DNA of 64,000 nucleotides from assembly GCF_004912145.1 (NCBI RefSeq), contig NZ_STGT01000001.1, forward strand, positions 1,178,001 through 1,242,000, given 5' to 3'. This document shows, one piece after another, positions 27,055 to 37,905 of this stretch (position 1 is the first letter of the stretch; every line of letters begins with the position of its first letter). This DNA comes from Peteryoungia rhizophila. Lineage in GTDB: Bacteria > Pseudomonadota > Alphaproteobacteria > Rhizobiales > Rhizobiaceae. The notes beneath the pieces were generated by a model, which saw only the letters and a program-made list of their open reading frames with translations, was not told where the DNA came from and made no database searches. The translations under genes and the position numbers were made by a program.

Positions 27055-28317
27055 ATGGCACGAACCCGCAAGCCATTCCGCTGGCTGATGACCACCGTAT
27101 CGCTGATGCTGGCCGGGAATTTCGCCGCGCCGGCTGCTGCCGCTTCGCGCAGTGCCGTCGAAGCGCAGTTCCGGCAATGGATAGCCAGCGATCTATGGCG
27201 CGCCGCTCAAGAAGGCGGGATCAGTAAACAGATCTTCGACCAGACGCTTCAGGGCGTGCAGCTGAACTGGGATCTGCCCGATCTCGTGCCCCCGGGCACC
27301 GAGCCCCCGAAGGAGCGGACGCAGAGCCAGGCGGAGTTCAGCTCTCCTGCCTCCTATTTCAACGAGAAGCGTCTGCAGGGACTGGCCGCGACCGGCCGGA
27401 GCCTTGCGAGCCAGCATGCGGCGACGCTGCGCAAGGTCGAGACGACCTATGGGGTTCCGGGCTCTGTTATCGTCGCCATCTGGGGACGCGAGTCCGGCTA
27501 TGGACGGGCAAAACTCCCGCATTCGGCGATCGACGTGCTAGCGACCAAGGCCTTCATGTCGACGCGCAAGCCGATGTTCCAGCAAGAGCTGATCTCGGCG
27601 CTGCATATCGTCGAGAGCGGGGATGTCAGTGCCAACAGGCTGATGGGCTCCTGGGCCGGCGCATTGGGACAGCCGCAGTTCATGCCTGGCAGCTACCTGA
27701 AATACGCAGTCGATTTCGACGGCGACGGCAAACGCGACATCTGGAATTCCGTGCCGGACACGCTCGCTTCGATCGCCAACTATCTGGTGAAGAGCGGCTG
27801 GCAGAAGGGGCGAGACTGGGGCTACGAGATCAGCATTCCCGACGGCGTCTCCTGCGCGCAGGAAGGACCGGATAGGGCCAAGGCAGTCTCTGCCTGGGCG
27901 AGTGGCGGGCTGACACGGATCTCCGGTCGGGCATTTCCGTCGTCGGAGGCGTCTCAGCCGGCGATGATGCTGGTGCCGGCCGGCACCTATGGTCCGGAAT
28001 TCCTCGTCACGCCGAACTTCTACGTGCTCAAGGAATACAACAATTCCGATCTCTACGCGCTGTTCATCGGCAACCTCGCCGACCGTATCGCGCATGGCGG
28101 CGGGGCGTTCAAGGCCTCCTGGGGCGATGTCGGCAAGATGCTGCGCTCGGACGTGCTCGCTATGCAGAAGGCTCTGGTCTCGCAAGGCTACGACGTTGGC
28201 AAGGTGGACGGCCTGCCCGGCTTCAAGACGCGGCGTTCGCTCGGAGAATGGCAGGCGAAGAACGGGATGAAACCGAGCTGCTATCCGAGCGCCGACCTCA
28301 AGTCCAAGCTGCGCTGA
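27055..28317 (+). CDS. Lytic murein transglycosylase (MltB family) with peptidoglycan-binding domain
   Basis: A 420-residue periplasmic enzyme that cleaves glycan strands. A signal peptide (SLMLAGNFAAPAAA) comes first. The SLT_2 catalytic domain has the glutamate in IVAIWGRESGYGRAKLP and LMGSWAGALGQPQFMPGSYL. The last 60 residues form a PG_binding_1 domain (LQKAL-like QKALVSQGYDVGKVDGLPG). No lipobox cysteine is seen, so it is probably soluble. GAGGAAG precedes the start. Confidence 0.92.
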   Translation: MARTRKPFRWLMTTVSLMLAGNFAAPAAAASRSAVEAQFRQWIASDLWRAAQEGGISKQIFDQTLQGVQLNWDLPDLVPPGTEPPKERTQSQAEFSSPASYFNEKRLQGLAATGRSLASQHAATLRKVETTYGVPGSVIVAIWGRESGYGRAKLPHSAIDVLATKAFMSTRKPMFQQELISALHIVESGDVSANRLMGSWAGALGQPQFMPGSYLKYAVDFDGDGKRDIWNSVPDTLASIANYLVKSGWQKGRDWGYEISIPDGVSCAQEGPDRAKAVSAWASGGLTRISGRAFPSSEASQPAMMLVPAGTYGPEFLVTPNFYVLKEYNNSDLYALFIGNLADRIAHGGGAFKASWGDVGKMLRSDVLAMQKALVSQGYDVGKVDGLPGFKTRRSLGEWQAKNGMKPSCYPSADLKSKLR

Positions 28318-28326
28318 CGATCAACC

Positions 28327-29961
28327 TCAGTGGTGATCGATATGCGACTGGTGGAATACGTCGTCCGCAGGCGGGATCGCCTGCCGCTCGATCATGCGGT
28401 GGACCTTGGGTGGCGTCGCACCTCGGTGCAGTTCCATTAGGCGGTCGGTGATCTCGGCATCCGCCTTGGTGCGACGCTGATTGTGGCGGACGTAATCCAC
28501 CCAGGTCGGCACGTGATAGGTCTCCGTCCAGATCTCCGGTGTTTCGAGATCCCGCATCAGCGCCCAGTTGCGCGCACCGTCCCGCAGGCGGATGCGGCGG
28601 CGCTCGACCATGACCGCTAAGAATTCCGGCACATCTTCGTCGTCGATCTGGAAATCGACATGGATGACGATCGGGCCGCTACGGGGGCGGATGTCGAGCT
28701 TCAGGGAAGGTTCGTTGAAGCGGTTGAGTGGATCGAGATCGAGGGCGGCGAAGGCGGGCATGGGCAGAAAGAAGCCGATGAAGACGCCGACCATCATCAA
28801 CAGGCTCGATGCCACCAGGGCGTGGCCGGAGCCATAGTTTTCGGCCACGCTGCCCCAGAGCCAGCTGCCTGTGGCCATGCCGCCGAAGGTGGCGGTCTGG
28901 TAAAGCGATAGTGCGCGTCCCACGACCCAGCGGGGAGCGGAGAGCTGGACGACGGTGTTGAACAGAGAAAGCGCCAGCACCCAGCAGGCGCCGGCCACCA
29001 TCAGGGCAAGCGCCGTGATCCACACCGAGGTGCTGATGCCTGTGACCGCTGCGGCGACCGCAAATCCGGCGAAGGCGGCGCGGACGATGTCTTCGCTTGA
29101 CAGGAGTTCGCGCGCACGCTGGTTGGAAAAGGCGCCGAAGATGGCACCGAGACCGAAGGCGCCGAGCAAGCCGCCGAAGGTGAGCGGACCGCCGGACAGC
29201 TGATCGCGCGCGACGATCGGCAGGAGCGAGAGGATTGCCGTTGCCGTTAGGCCGAAGACGAAGCCGCGGAACAGCACCTTGCCCAGATTGGGCGACATCG
29301 CCAAGTAACGCAGTCCGGCTCCGATGGCTGATCCCAGATCTTCGCGTGGCAGCGGATTCTTCGGAATGTTCGGCTGCCAGCGGAAGAGCGCATAGGTGAT
29401 GGCGAAGTATGAAAGCGTATTGACGGCAAAGGCTGCCGCAGCACCTGCGGCAGCCACGATCGCGCCGCCGATCGCCGGACCAACACTACGGGTGATATTG
29501 AAGCCCATGCTGTTGAGCGAGACGGCTGACGGCAGATCGGCACGCGGGACGAGGTCGCCGACCGAGGCCTGCCAGGACGGGTTGTTGAGTGCGGTGCCAC
29601 AGCCGATCAGGAAGGTGAAGGCGAGCAGCGCCCAGGGGGTGATCAGGCCGAGGAAGGCAAACAGCGTCAGAAGAGCCGAGACTGATATCATGAAGAGCTG
29701 GGCGGCGATCATGACCCGACGGCGATCGAAGCTATCGGCGATGGCACCGGCGACCAGAGACAAGAGCATGATCGGTCCGGTATTCGACGCCTGGACAAGC
29801 GCCACCATGTTTTCGGAGGTCGAGATCGATGCCATCATCCAGGCAGCGCCGACACCCTGGATCAGGCCACCGAGATTGGACGAGATGCTGGCGAGCCAGA
29901 TCCGGCGATAGGCTTCGTTGCGGAGAGGCAGAAGCGGAGAGCGGCGTTCGTGTGTGGGCAT
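28327..29961 (-). CDS. MFS transporter (EntS-like) with an extra C-terminal cytoplasmic domain
   Basis: A 544-residue exporter of the MFS_3 group. About eleven or twelve membrane segments run from residue 15 to about 400, with IADSFDRRRVMIAAQ as the conserved loop after the second helix. A C-terminal domain of about 120 residues follows (IVIHVDFQIDDEDVPEFLAV, ARNWALMRDLETPEIWTETY). It resembles a dimeric alpha-beta barrel of the antibiotic-biosynthesis-monooxygenase type, a fusion I recall in this group. The protein ends in a histidine-rich tail, HQSHIDHH. It is divergent from the rimP operon. The cargo is unknown. Confidence 0.85.
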   Translation of the reverse strand: MPTHERRSPLLPLRNEAYRRIWLASISSNLGGLIQGVGAAWMMASISTSENMVALVQASNTGPIMLLSLVAGAIADSFDRRRVMIAAQLFMISVSALLTLFAFLGLITPWALLAFTFLIGCGTALNNPSWQASVGDLVPRADLPSAVSLNSMGFNITRSVGPAIGGAIVAAAGAAAAFAVNTLSYFAITYALFRWQPNIPKNPLPREDLGSAIGAGLRYLAMSPNLGKVLFRGFVFGLTATAILSLLPIVARDQLSGGPLTFGGLLGAFGLGAIFGAFSNQRARELLSSEDIVRAAFAGFAVAAAVTGISTSVWITALALMVAGACWVLALSLFNTVVQLSAPRWVVGRALSLYQTATFGGMATGSWLWGSVAENYGSGHALVASSLLMMVGVFIGFFLPMPAFAALDLDPLNRFNEPSLKLDIRPRSGPIVIHVDFQIDDEDVPEFLAVMVERRRIRLRDGARNWALMRDLETPEIWTETYHVPTWVDYVRHNQRRTKADAEITDRLMELHRGATPPKVHRMIERQAIPPADDVFHQSHIDHH

Positions 29962-30070
29962 GTCTTAAACTTTTCTGGCCGCAAACGTCTCCGGGAAAGG
30001 CTGCGATCGCCACGACCTTGCCTTGCGCAACGCATAAAAGGCAAGATTGTTTTGCCCCGTGCGCGAAAAG

Positions 30071-30100
30071 CTTGCAAAAGACGGGACAGTCGCGTATATC
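30071..30100 (+). promoter_or_regulatory. Promoter of the rimP-nusA-infB operon
   Basis: CTTGCA (30071-30076) and TATATC (30095-30100), spaced by 18, give a probable start near 30107. It precedes the terminator-like leader hairpin. Confidence 0.65.
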
Positions 30101-30123
30101 CGCTTCAAATTCTTGATCGACAG

Positions 30124-30186
30124 ATGAAGGGTGGGCCCGAAAGGACCCGCTCTTTTTTATTGGCGATCGCAGCCAATCGGGAGTAA
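30124..30186 (+). CDS. Possible 20-residue leader peptide upstream of rimP
   Basis: An ATG at 30124 opens a 21-codon frame (starting [13 protein letters not shown]) that reads through both arms of the leader hairpin. It ends at TAA 30184-30186, with its last codons overlapping the GGGAG ribosome binding site of rimP. Translation of this frame would disrupt the hairpin and could couple to rimP. There is no convincing Shine-Dalgarno, so it may be fortuitous. Confidence 0.25.
   Translation: MKGGPERTRSFLLAIAANRE
30128..30158 (+). terminator. Terminator-like attenuator in the rimP leader
   Basis: A ten-pair stem with one bulged A (AGGGTGGGCC with GG-A-CCCGCTCT) closes a CGAAA loop at 30138-30142 and is followed at once by six T residues. 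It lies about 20 bases after the predicted transcription start and 34 bases before the rimP start. It therefore has the shape of a conditional terminator for the whole operon. Confidence 0.7.
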
Positions 30187-30191
30187 AACGA

Positions 30192-30806
30192 TTGTCCGAA
30201 GACATGCCGAAGCCGGAACCCGGCGAAGCACGGATCATCACCGAGACGGGACTTGACCGTCGTATCGCAGACATTATCGAGCCCGTGCTCGTCGCGATGG
30301 ATTTCAAGCTGGTTCGCGTCCGAATGATGAACCAGAACGGAATGACGCTGCAGATCATGGCGGAGCGCACCGACGGCACGATGACCGTCGAAGATTGCGA
30401 AGCCGTATCAATGGCAGTGTCGCCGGCGCTTGACGTCGAGGATCCGGTCGACAAGGCCTATCACCTCGAAGTGTCGTCGCCGGGCATTGACCGTCCGATG
30501 GTTCGCAAGTCAGATTTCACCCGTTGGCAGGGTCACATCGTGAAGTGCGAGACCTCGATTCTGGTCGATAACCGCAAGCGCTTCCGCGGCAAGATCACGG
30601 ACGTGACCCAGGACGGATTTACCCTGGAACGCGACCAGGTGGCATATGGCGAAGAACCGAAGGTGGTTATCCCCTTCAACACGCTCGCCGAAGCTAAACT
30701 CATTCTGACGGACGATCTGATCCGTGACGCGCTCCGAGCCGACAAGCTCGCCAAGGCGCAGGCCGCGAACCAGAACGACGACGACGACGACGACAGCGAA
30801 GAATAA
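30192..30806 (+). CDS. rimP: Ribosome maturation factor RimP
   Basis: A 204-residue factor for 30S assembly, with [40 protein letters not shown] and [14 protein letters not shown]. The C-terminus ends in a run of aspartates before SEE. The start is taken as TTG at 30192, because GGGAG at 30179-30183 is spaced eight bases from it whereas the ATG at 30204 is 20 bases away. The MSE start also fits rhizobial relatives from memory. It heads the translation operon. Confidence 0.95.
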   Translation: MSEDMPKPEPGEARIITETGLDRRIADIIEPVLVAMDFKLVRVRMMNQNGMTLQIMAERTDGTMTVEDCEAVSMAVSPALDVEDPVDKAYHLEVSSPGIDRPMVRKSDFTRWQGHIVKCETSILVDNRKRFRGKITDVTQDGFTLERDQVAYGEEPKVVIPFNTLAEAKLILTDDLIRDALRADKLAKAQAANQNDDDDDDSEE

Positions 30807-30863
30807 CGTTTTGACCTATAGCCCGAGGCCGATGCCTGGGCGTGAAGACGGAGACCTAAGACA

Positions 30864-32483
30864 ATGGCAGTCAGTGCTAACAGGCTTGAGCTCTTGCAGA
30901 TCGCAGATGCCGTCGCCCGTGAAAAGGTGATCGACCGCGAAATCGTGCTCGCCGCCATGGCCGACGCGATCCAGAAGGCTGCCCGGTCGCGCTACGGTAG
31001 CGAAACCAACATTCGCGCCGACATCAACTCGAAGACTGGCGAAATCCGCCTTCAGCGTCTTCTCGAAGTGGTCGAGAAGGTCGAGGATTACGCGACCCAG
31101 ATCGCGCTCGAGCTGGCCCGCGACCGCAATGTCGACGCCAAGCTCGGCGACTACATCGCCGATCCGCTGCCGCCGATGGACTTTGGCCGTATCGCTGCCC
31201 AGTCGGCCAAGCAGGTCATCGTTCAGAAGGTCCGCGAAGCCGAGCGTGACCGCCAGTTCGACGAGTTCAAGGACCGCGTCGGCGAAATCGTCAACGGCAC
31301 CGTCAAGCGCGTCGAATACGGCAACGTGATCGTCGATCTCGGCCGCGGCGAAGGCATCATCCGTCGCGACGAGATGATCCCGCGCGAAGCCTTCCGTTAC
31401 GGCGACCGTGTGCGCGCCTATGTCTACGACGTGCGCCGCGAACAGCGCGGCCCGCAGATCTTCCTGTCGCGTACCCATCCGCAGTTCATGGTGAAGCTCT
31501 TCACCATGGAAGTGCCGGAAATCTACGACGGCATCATCCAGATCAAGTCTGTTGCCCGCGACCCGGGTTCGCGCGCCAAGATCGCCGTTATCTCGAATGA
31601 TAGCTCGATCGATCCGGTCGGCGCCTGCGTCGGTATGCGCGGTTCGCGCGTTCAGGCCGTTGTCGGCGAACTTCAGGGCGAGAAGATCGATATCATTCCG
31701 TGGAGTCAGGATCCGGCTTCCTTCATCGTCAATGCCCTGCAGCCGGCGGAAGTCGCCAAGGTGGTTCTCGACGAAGATGCAGAGCGCATCGAAGTCGTGG
31801 TTCCGGACGAGCAGCTGTCGCTTGCCATCGGCCGTCGCGGCCAGAACGTGCGCCTGGCATCGCAGCTCACCGGCTGGGACATCGACATCATGACGGAAGC
31901 CGAGGAATCGGAACGCCGTCAGAAGGAATTCAACGAGCGCACCAACCTGTTCATGGACGCGCTCGACGTCGACGAAATGGTCGGCCAGGTTCTGGCGTCC
32001 GAAGGCTTCGCCCAGGTCGAGGAAGTGGCTTACGTCGATCTCGACGAAATCGCCTCGATCGACGGCTTCGACGAAGACACCGCGCAGGAAATCCAGACCC
32101 GCGCCCGCGAATATCTCGAGAAGATCGAAGCCGAGATGGACGCGAAGCGCAAGGAGCTCGGTGTTGCCGACGAACTGCGACAGATCAACGGGATCACCTC
32201 GCAGATGATGGTGGCGCTCGGCGAAGACGGCATCAAGACGATCGAGGACTTTGCCGGTTGTGCAGCCGACGATCTCATCGGCTGGAGCGAGCGCAAGGAC
32301 GGCGAGACGAAGAAGTTCGAGGGCCTCTTCTCGAAGTTCGAGATCTCGCGCGCCGAAGCCGAAGCCATGATCGTGCAGGCGCGTCTCTCTGCCGGCTGGA
32401 TCACTGAGGAGGACCTCGCAGTCGAAGCGGAAGCTGAAACTGAAGGCGAACTCGAAGGCGAAGAAGCCGAGCAGGCAACGTGA
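30864..32483 (+). CDS. nusA: Transcription termination/antitermination factor NusA
   Basis: A 539-residue RNA polymerase-binding protein. The N-terminal domain ([20 protein letters not shown]), S1 domain ([18 protein letters not shown]), KH domains ([20 protein letters not shown] and [20 protein letters not shown]) and two C-terminal acidic repeats are present. It modulates pausing and termination. The stop overlaps the ylxR start (TGATG). Confidence 0.97.
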   Translation: MAVSANRLELLQIADAVAREKVIDREIVLAAMADAIQKAARSRYGSETNIRADINSKTGEIRLQRLLEVVEKVEDYATQIALELARDRNVDAKLGDYIADPLPPMDFGRIAAQSAKQVIVQKVREAERDRQFDEFKDRVGEIVNGTVKRVEYGNVIVDLGRGEGIIRRDEMIPREAFRYGDRVRAYVYDVRREQRGPQIFLSRTHPQFMVKLFTMEVPEIYDGIIQIKSVARDPGSRAKIAVISNDSSIDPVGACVGMRGSRVQAVVGELQGEKIDIIPWSQDPASFIVNALQPAEVAKVVLDEDAERIEVVVPDEQLSLAIGRRGQNVRLASQLTGWDIDIMTEAEESERRQKEFNERTNLFMDALDVDEMVGQVLASEGFAQVEEVAYVDLDEIASIDGFDEDTAQEIQTRAREYLEKIEAEMDAKRKELGVADELRQINGITSQMMVALGEDGIKTIEDFAGCAADDLIGWSERKDGETKKFEGLFSKFEISRAEAEAMIVQARLSAGWITEEDLAVEAEAETEGELEGEEAEQAT

Positions 32484-33166
32484 TGGTCGTGCAGACGCCC
32501 GACGCGACAGAGGCCGAAGACGATTTCGACCTTTCCGAAGCGAACGGACGCATGTGCATCGTCACCCGCGAGAGTGGTTCACCCGAAACGCTGCTGCGTT
32601 TCGTGGCCGCGCCTGACGGGACTGTTGTCCCGGATCTGAAGCGGGCCCTTCCGGGCCGGGGCTGCTGGGTCAGCCCCAGCCGCGAGGCCGTCGACAAGGC
32701 CGTGGCGAAGAAGCTCTTCGCCCGGGCCCTGAAACGAGATGTGAAGGCGGATCCGGATCTCGGATCCGTGGTTGAGCGGCTTCTGGTCGTGCAGCTGATC
32801 GGCATGATGAACATGGCCCGCAAGGCCGGCCAGTTCGTCACCGGGGCAGCGAAGGTCGAGGCGGCAGTACGAAGCGGTGAGGCCATCGCTGTATTCCATT
32901 CGCAGGATGCTGCGGCGGATGGCGTGAGAAAGATCGACCAAGCCCGAAAGGCCTGGCACCTCGGAACGGGAGCGGAGGCGGAAGTGCCCGCTTTCCACCT
33001 TCTGACCGGGGCGGAATTGGACGAACAGATGGGCCAGAATGCGTTTATCCATGCTTGTGTGCTTGCAGGGCAGGCAGGTGAGGGTGTAGTGAAGCGCGCA
33101 ACTCTGCTCGAAACCTATCGCGGCCGCGCGCCGCAGGTATCGGGCGCTGGCCCGAAATCACAATGA
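32483..33166 (+). CDS. ylxR: YlxR (DUF448) protein fused to an L7Ae-like RNA-binding domain
   Basis: A 227-residue protein. The YlxR domain has RMCIVTRESGSPETLLRF and GRGCWVSPSREAVDKAV. The second half (VVQLIGMMNMARKAGQFVTG, AAVRSGEAIAVFHSQDAAAD) has the L7Ae/YbxF fold. In Firmicutes these are separate genes, ylxR and ylxQ, between nusA and infB; here one polypeptide serves. The ATG at 32483 overlaps the nusA stop. YlxR proteins bind RNA and affect transcription or RNase P; the function here is inferred. Confidence 0.9.
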   Translation: MVVQTPDATEAEDDFDLSEANGRMCIVTRESGSPETLLRFVAAPDGTVVPDLKRALPGRGCWVSPSREAVDKAVAKKLFARALKRDVKADPDLGSVVERLLVVQLIGMMNMARKAGQFVTGAAKVEAAVRSGEAIAVFHSQDAAADGVRKIDQARKAWHLGTGAEAEVPAFHLLTGAELDEQMGQNAFIHACVLAGQAGEGVVKRATLLETYRGRAPQVSGAGPKSQ

Positions 33167-33267
33167 CGCGGTCACCGGCACAGGTCGGCCTCCGTGATTT
33201 AGGACAGTATGTGAACGGCGAGGCCTGATGCTCGACATCCGGCCCCGCTCGAAGGAACGGGAACGGA

Positions 33268-35970
33268 ATGACGGACAACAAAGACGACAAGACAATCGGC
33301 GTGAAGAAGACTCTCACCCTGAAGCCCTCAGGGATGAGCCAGGGTACCGTGCGCCAGGACATGGGGCGCGGCCGTACGAAGTCGGTCGTCGTCGAGACGG
33401 TGAAGCGCCGCCCGACCCGCCCGCTCGACGAAAAGCCTATTACTCCCATTGCAACACCTGTAGCGCAGGCACCTGCTCCGACACCGGCAGCACCCGTTGC
33501 TGCCGCACGCCCGGCGCCAGCGCCAGCGCCTGCGCCGGCTCCAGCCGCGACGCGTGTGCATCAGCCGACACCGCAGCCGCAGCGTCCCCAGCAGCCGCAG
33601 CGCGCCCAGCCTTCGCAACCGCCCCGTCAGCAGGAACGCCCCCGGGGCGCCGTGCTGCACGACCTGTCGGCCGGCGAAATGGAAGCGCGTCGCCGCGCTC
33701 TGGCTGAAGCCCAGGTTCGCGAAGTCGAAGAAGCCAAGCAGCGCGTGATCGACGAGGCGCGCCGCAAGGTGGAAGCCGAGGAAGCTGCACGCGTGGCCGC
33801 CGAAGAGGCCGCACGCCGCGCTGCCGAACCGCAGCCCGAGCCGGAGCCGGAACCCGAAGTGGCCGCCGAGCCCGCTGCGGCACCAGTGGCTGCTGCGCCC
33901 GCTCCCGTGAACCGTACGGCCATTCCGGCACCCGGCGCACCGGGCTTCGTACGTGGACGCAAGACCAACGACGAAGACGAGAGCCGCGCCTCTCCGCGGA
34001 CGATCCCCGGCCGTGGCAAGGTTGCCATGCCTGTTGTCGCCAAGGTCCCTGCCCGTCCGAAGGTCGAAGAAGACCGTCGTCGCGGCAAGCTGACCGTCAC
34101 CACGGCCAATGTCGAGGATGACGGCACCGCACGCGGTCGCTCGCTGTCTGCCATGCGCCGCCGGCAGGAGAAGTTCCGCCGCAGCCAGATGCAGGAAACC
34201 CGCGAAAAGGTCATGCGCGAGGTCATCCTGCCGGAAACCATCACCATTCAGGAACTGTCGCAGCGCATGTCCGAACGCGCCGTCGACGTTATCAAGTACC
34301 TGATGAAGGAAGGTCAGATGATGAAGCCGGGCGACGTCATCGACGCCGACCTTGCCGAACTCATCGCCACCGAATTCGGCCATACCGTGAAGCGCGTTTC
34401 GGAATCCGACGTCGAAGAAGGCATCTTCAACGTGAAGGACGACGAAGGCGAGTTGGTATCCCGCCCGCCGGTCGTCACCATCATGGGTCACGTCGACCAC
34501 GGCAAGACCTCGCTGCTCGACGCCATCCGCAAGACCTCGGTCGTATCGGGCGAAGCCGGTGGCATTACCCAGCATATCGGGGCCTATCAGGTTGAACAGA
34601 ACGGCCAGAAGATCACCTTCATCGACACCCCCGGTCACGCCGCCTTTACCGCGATGCGTGCCCGTGGCGCCCAGGCAACCGACATTGCGATCCTCGTGGT
34701 TGCAGCAGACGACAGCGTGATGCCGCAGACGATCGAATCGATCAGCCATGCGAAGGCGGCCGGCGTTCCGATCATCGTGGCGATCAACAAGATCGACAAG
34801 CATGAGGCAAACCCGGACAAGGTTCGCCAGCAGCTTCTGCAGCATGAAGTCTTCGTTGAATCCATGGGTGGTGAAGTTCTCGACGTCGAAGTTTCGGCGA
34901 AGAACAAGCTCAACCTCGACAAGCTGCTCGAAGCCGTGCTGCTGCAGGCCGAAATCCTCGACCTGAAGGCCGACCCGACGCGGACTGCCGAAGGTACGGT
35001 CATCGAAGCCCAGCTCGACCGTGGCCGCGGTTCCGTGGCAACTGTTTTGGTCCAGAAGGGCACCCTGAAGCCCGGCCAGATCATCGTTGCAGGCGACCAG
35101 TGGGGCCGCGTGCGTGCGCTGGTCAACGACAAGGGTGAGCACGTCAAGGAAGCCCCTCCTGCCATGCCGGTCGAGATCCTCGGCCTGTCGGGCACGCCTG
35201 CTGCCGGTGACAAGTTCGCCGTGGTTGAAAACGAGAGCCGCGCTCGCGAGATCTCCGAATATCGTCAGCGTCTGGCACGCGACAAGGCCGTTGCCCGCCA
35301 GTCGGGTCAGCGCGGTTCGCTGGAACAGATGATGAGCCAGCTGCAGAACACAGGCTTCAAGGAATTCCCGCTGGTCATCAAGGCCGACGTGCAGGGTTCC
35401 GTCGAAGCGATCGTGGCAGCCCTCGACAAACTCGGCACCGACGAAGTGCGGGCTCGGATCGTCCATTCGGGCGCCGGTGCCATCACGGAATCGGATATCT
35501 CGCTCGCTGAGGCATCCAACGCCGCGATCATCGGCTTCAACGTTCGTGCCAATGCCCAGGCCCGTACCGCTTCTGAGCGTGCCGGCATCGAGATCCGCTA
35601 CTACAACATCATCTACGATCTGGTGGATGACGTGAAGGCAGCGATGTCGGGCCTCTTGTCTCCGGAACGTCGCGAGACCTTCCTCGGCAATGCCGAAATC
35701 CTGGAGGTGTTCAACATCACCAAGACCGGCAAGGTCGCGGGTTGCCGCGTCGTCGAAGGCAAAGTCGAGCGTGGTGCAGGCGTTCGCCTGCTGCGCGACA
35801 ACGTCGTCATCCACGAAGGCAAGCTCAAGACGCTCAAGCGCTTCAAGGACGAAGTCGCCGAAGTGCCGATGGGTCAGGAATGTGGTATGGCCTTCGAGAA
35901 CTACGAAGACATCCGCGCCGGCGACACGATCGAGTGCTTCCGCGTGGAACACATCACGCGTACGCTCTGA
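33268..35970 (+). CDS. infB: Translation initiation factor IF-2
   Basis: A 900-residue GTPase that delivers fMet-tRNA to the 30S subunit. A long N-terminal extension rich in Pro, Ala and Gln ([15 protein letters not shown]) and a charged helix ([20 protein letters not shown]) come first. The IF2_N domain and G domain follow, with [14 protein letters not shown] near residue 406, [11 protein letters not shown] and [10 protein letters not shown]. The C-terminal domains II-IV are intact to VEHITRTL. The disordered N-terminus is typical of rhizobial IF-2. Confidence 0.98.
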   Translation: MTDNKDDKTIGVKKTLTLKPSGMSQGTVRQDMGRGRTKSVVVETVKRRPTRPLDEKPITPIATPVAQAPAPTPAAPVAAARPAPAPAPAPAPAATRVHQPTPQPQRPQQPQRAQPSQPPRQQERPRGAVLHDLSAGEMEARRRALAEAQVREVEEAKQRVIDEARRKVEAEEAARVAAEEAARRAAEPQPEPEPEPEVAAEPAAAPVAAAPAPVNRTAIPAPGAPGFVRGRKTNDEDESRASPRTIPGRGKVAMPVVAKVPARPKVEEDRRRGKLTVTTANVEDDGTARGRSLSAMRRRQEKFRRSQMQETREKVMREVILPETITIQELSQRMSERAVDVIKYLMKEGQMMKPGDVIDADLAELIATEFGHTVKRVSESDVEEGIFNVKDDEGELVSRPPVVTIMGHVDHGKTSLLDAIRKTSVVSGEAGGITQHIGAYQVEQNGQKITFIDTPGHAAFTAMRARGAQATDIAILVVAADDSVMPQTIESISHAKAAGVPIIVAINKIDKHEANPDKVRQQLLQHEVFVESMGGEVLDVEVSAKNKLNLDKLLEAVLLQAEILDLKADPTRTAEGTVIEAQLDRGRGSVATVLVQKGTLKPGQIIVAGDQWGRVRALVNDKGEHVKEAPPAMPVEILGLSGTPAAGDKFAVVENESRAREISEYRQRLARDKAVARQSGQRGSLEQMMSQLQNTGFKEFPLVIKADVQGSVEAIVAALDKLGTDEVRARIVHSGAGAITESDISLAEASNAAIIGFNVRANAQARTASERAGIEIRYYNIIYDLVDDVKAAMSGLLSPERRETFLGNAEILEVFNITKTGKVAGCRVVEGKVERGAGVRLLRDNVVIHEGKLKTLKRFKDEVAEVPMGQECGMAFENYEDIRAGDTIECFRVEHITRTL

Positions 35971-36001
35971 TCTCAGGCGTTTCGAAATACGATCCCTTCG
36001 G

Positions 36002-36020
36002 GCGCCGGATCTTCCGGCGC
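36002..36020 (+). terminator. Weak hairpin after infB
   Basis: Stem GCGCCGG/CCGGCGC with loop ATCTT is followed by TCGCTGTTTAT rather than a full T-run. It lies in the 161-bp gap between infB and rbfA and may partly terminate transcription or be a processing site. Confidence 0.35.
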
Positions 36021-36131
36021 TCGCTGTTTATGGGGATCATGACCTCCGGCGCTTTGCCGGACGAACGGCAATCGACGGCATGATGCGAGCGGCGAAAGCC
36101 CGGAATGCCTCATGCGAAAGGCAAGTGAACC

Positions 36132-36536
36132 ATGACAAAACCAACCTCTTCGGCACCTTCGCAGCGCATGCTGCGCGTCGGCGAGCAGGTGCGTGCCGCC
36201 ATTACCCAAGTGCTTCAGCGCGGGGAAGTGAACGACTACGTCATCGAAAAGACGGTGATCTCGGTTTCGGAAGTGCGCATGTCGCCGGACCTGAAGATGG
36301 CGACCGCCTATGTGGCGCCGCTCGGCGTGTCCGACCATGACGCTGTCATCGCGGCACTGAACAAACATGCGAAGTTCATTCGCGGGCGGATCGGCGGCCA
36401 GCTTCGGCAGATGAAATACATGCCGGAAGTGCGTTTCCGCGACGACACCAGCTTCGACAATTATCAGAAGATCGATGCGCTCCTGCGCTCGCCTGAGGTC
36501 CAGCGCGACCTCGGCTCCGACGAAGACAAAGACTGA
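36132..36536 (+). CDS. rbfA: Ribosome-binding factor A
   Basis: A 134-residue KH-like factor needed for late 30S maturation and 16S 5' end processing. Motifs are [38 protein letters not shown] and [18 protein letters not shown]. An acidic tail ends the protein (GSDEDKD). It is followed after 12 bases by truB. Confidence 0.96.
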   Translation: MTKPTSSAPSQRMLRVGEQVRAAITQVLQRGEVNDYVIEKTVISVSEVRMSPDLKMATAYVAPLGVSDHDAVIAALNKHAKFIRGRIGGQLRQMKYMPEVRFRDDTSFDNYQKIDALLRSPEVQRDLGSDEDKD

Positions 36537-36548
36537 GAAAAGACCTAG

Positions 36549-37478
36549 ATGTCCAAACCCAGAAAGCCCAAGGGCCGCCCGATTTCGGGCTGGCTCATCC
36601 TCGACAAGCCGGTGGACTTCGGCTCGACCGAGGCGGTCGGCAAGATCAAGTGGCTGTTCAACGCCCAGAAGGCCGGTCATGCCGGCACGCTAGACCCGCT
36701 CGCATCCGGCATGCTGCCGATCGCGCTCGGCGATGCGACGAAGACCGTTCCTTACGTCATGGACGGGCGCAAGATCTACGAATTTACGGTGACCTGGGGC
36801 GAGGAGCGCTCGACGGATGACCTCGAGGGTGAAGTCACGCAGAGCTCGGACAAGCGTCCGGCCGAGGAAGACATTCACGCTCTGCTGCCAAACTACACGG
36901 GCACCATCAGCCAGATCCCACCGCAGTTTTCCGCGATCAAGATCTCTGGAGAGCGCGCCTATGACCTCGCCCGCGAAGGCGAAACGGTCGACATCCCGTC
37001 GCGCGAGGTCGAGGTCCACCGTCTGACGCTCCTGAACTGCGAAGGCGACAAGGCACATTTCGAGGTTGAATGCGGTAAGGGCACTTACGTGCGCTCGCTC
37101 GCCCGAGATTTCGGTCGCGATCTCGGCTGTTATGGCCACATCTCTTCGCTCCGCCGCACGTTTGTGGCCCCGTTTGCCGAAGAGATGATGGTGCCGCTCG
37201 CGGAGCTCGTCGCGCTCGAAGCCATCGAGGATCGCGATGAACGGTTGGCTGCGCTCGATGCTTTCCTCGGCGATACGGCCGAAGCCCTGTCCGCCTTGCC
37301 GCAGCTCAGGATCACCGATGATCAGGCGCATCGGCTGCGCATGGGCAATCCCATCATTTTGCGCGGCCGCGATGCACCCGTCGCCGAACCGGAAGCCGTG
37401 GCGCTCGCCGGCGGCAAGCTGATCGCTATCGGCGAGATCGCTGGCGGCGAGTTCCATCCGCGGCGAGTGTTCGCCTGA
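36549..37478 (+). CDS. truB: tRNA pseudouridine(55) synthase TruB
   Basis: A 309-residue enzyme making pseudouridine 55 in the T loop. The catalytic aspartate is Asp49 in [20 protein letters not shown]. Further motifs are [40 protein letters not shown] and [22 protein letters not shown]-terminal PUA-like region follows. It lies between rbfA and rpsO, the conserved order. Confidence 0.97.
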   Translation: MSKPRKPKGRPISGWLILDKPVDFGSTEAVGKIKWLFNAQKAGHAGTLDPLASGMLPIALGDATKTVPYVMDGRKIYEFTVTWGEERSTDDLEGEVTQSSDKRPAEEDIHALLPNYTGTISQIPPQFSAIKISGERAYDLAREGETVDIPSREVEVHRLTLLNCEGDKAHFEVECGKGTYVRSLARDFGRDLGCYGHISSLRRTFVAPFAEEMMVPLAELVALEAIEDRDERLAALDAFLGDTAEALSALPQLRITDDQAHRLRMGNPIILRGRDAPVAEPEAVALAGGKLIAIGEIAGGEFHPRRVFA

Positions 37479-37628
37479 ACCCATCCTACCGCCTGCTCTT
37501 TCCTTTCATCAGGGAATAGAGTATAGGCGGCGGCAGCTGGCCCTTCGGGTGCCTGCATTCACGGCCAATGCTGGGCGACATCCCGGCGTTTGGCGACCTG
37601 TTTCTCCTTATTCTAGAAAGGATTCACG

Positions 37629-37898
37629 ATGTCGATCACTGCAGAGCGCAAGGCCGCCCTCATCAAGGAATACGCCATCAAGGAAGGCGACACCGGTTCT
37701 CCGGAAGTTCAGGTCGCAATCCTGACCGAGCGTATCACCAACCTGACGGAACACTTCAAGGGTCACAAGAAGGACAACCACTCGCGTCGTGGCCTTCTGA
37801 CCATGGTTTCGACCCGCCGTTCGCTTCTCGACTATGTCAAGAAGCAGGACGAGGCTCGTTACACGAAGCTGATCACCAGCCTCGGCATCCGTCGCTAA
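37629..37898 (+). CDS. rpsO: 30S ribosomal protein S15
   Basis: An 89-residue S15 protein with the typical [20 protein letters not shown] and [20 protein letters not shown]. It binds the 16S central domain near helices 20-22. AAAGGA precedes the start. The 150-bp gap from truB probably holds its own promoter in addition to readthrough. Confidence 0.98.
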   Translation: MSITAERKAALIKEYAIKEGDTGSPEVQVAILTERITNLTEHFKGHKKDNHSRRGLLTMVSTRRSLLDYVKKQDEARYTKLITSLGIRR

Positions 37899-37905
37899 AC
37901 AGTTC

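Noticed and set aside
33470..33560. Alanine/proline repeat in infB as a recent expansion
   Set aside because: Disordered Pro/Ala-rich N-terminal regions are normal for alphaproteobacterial IF-2.
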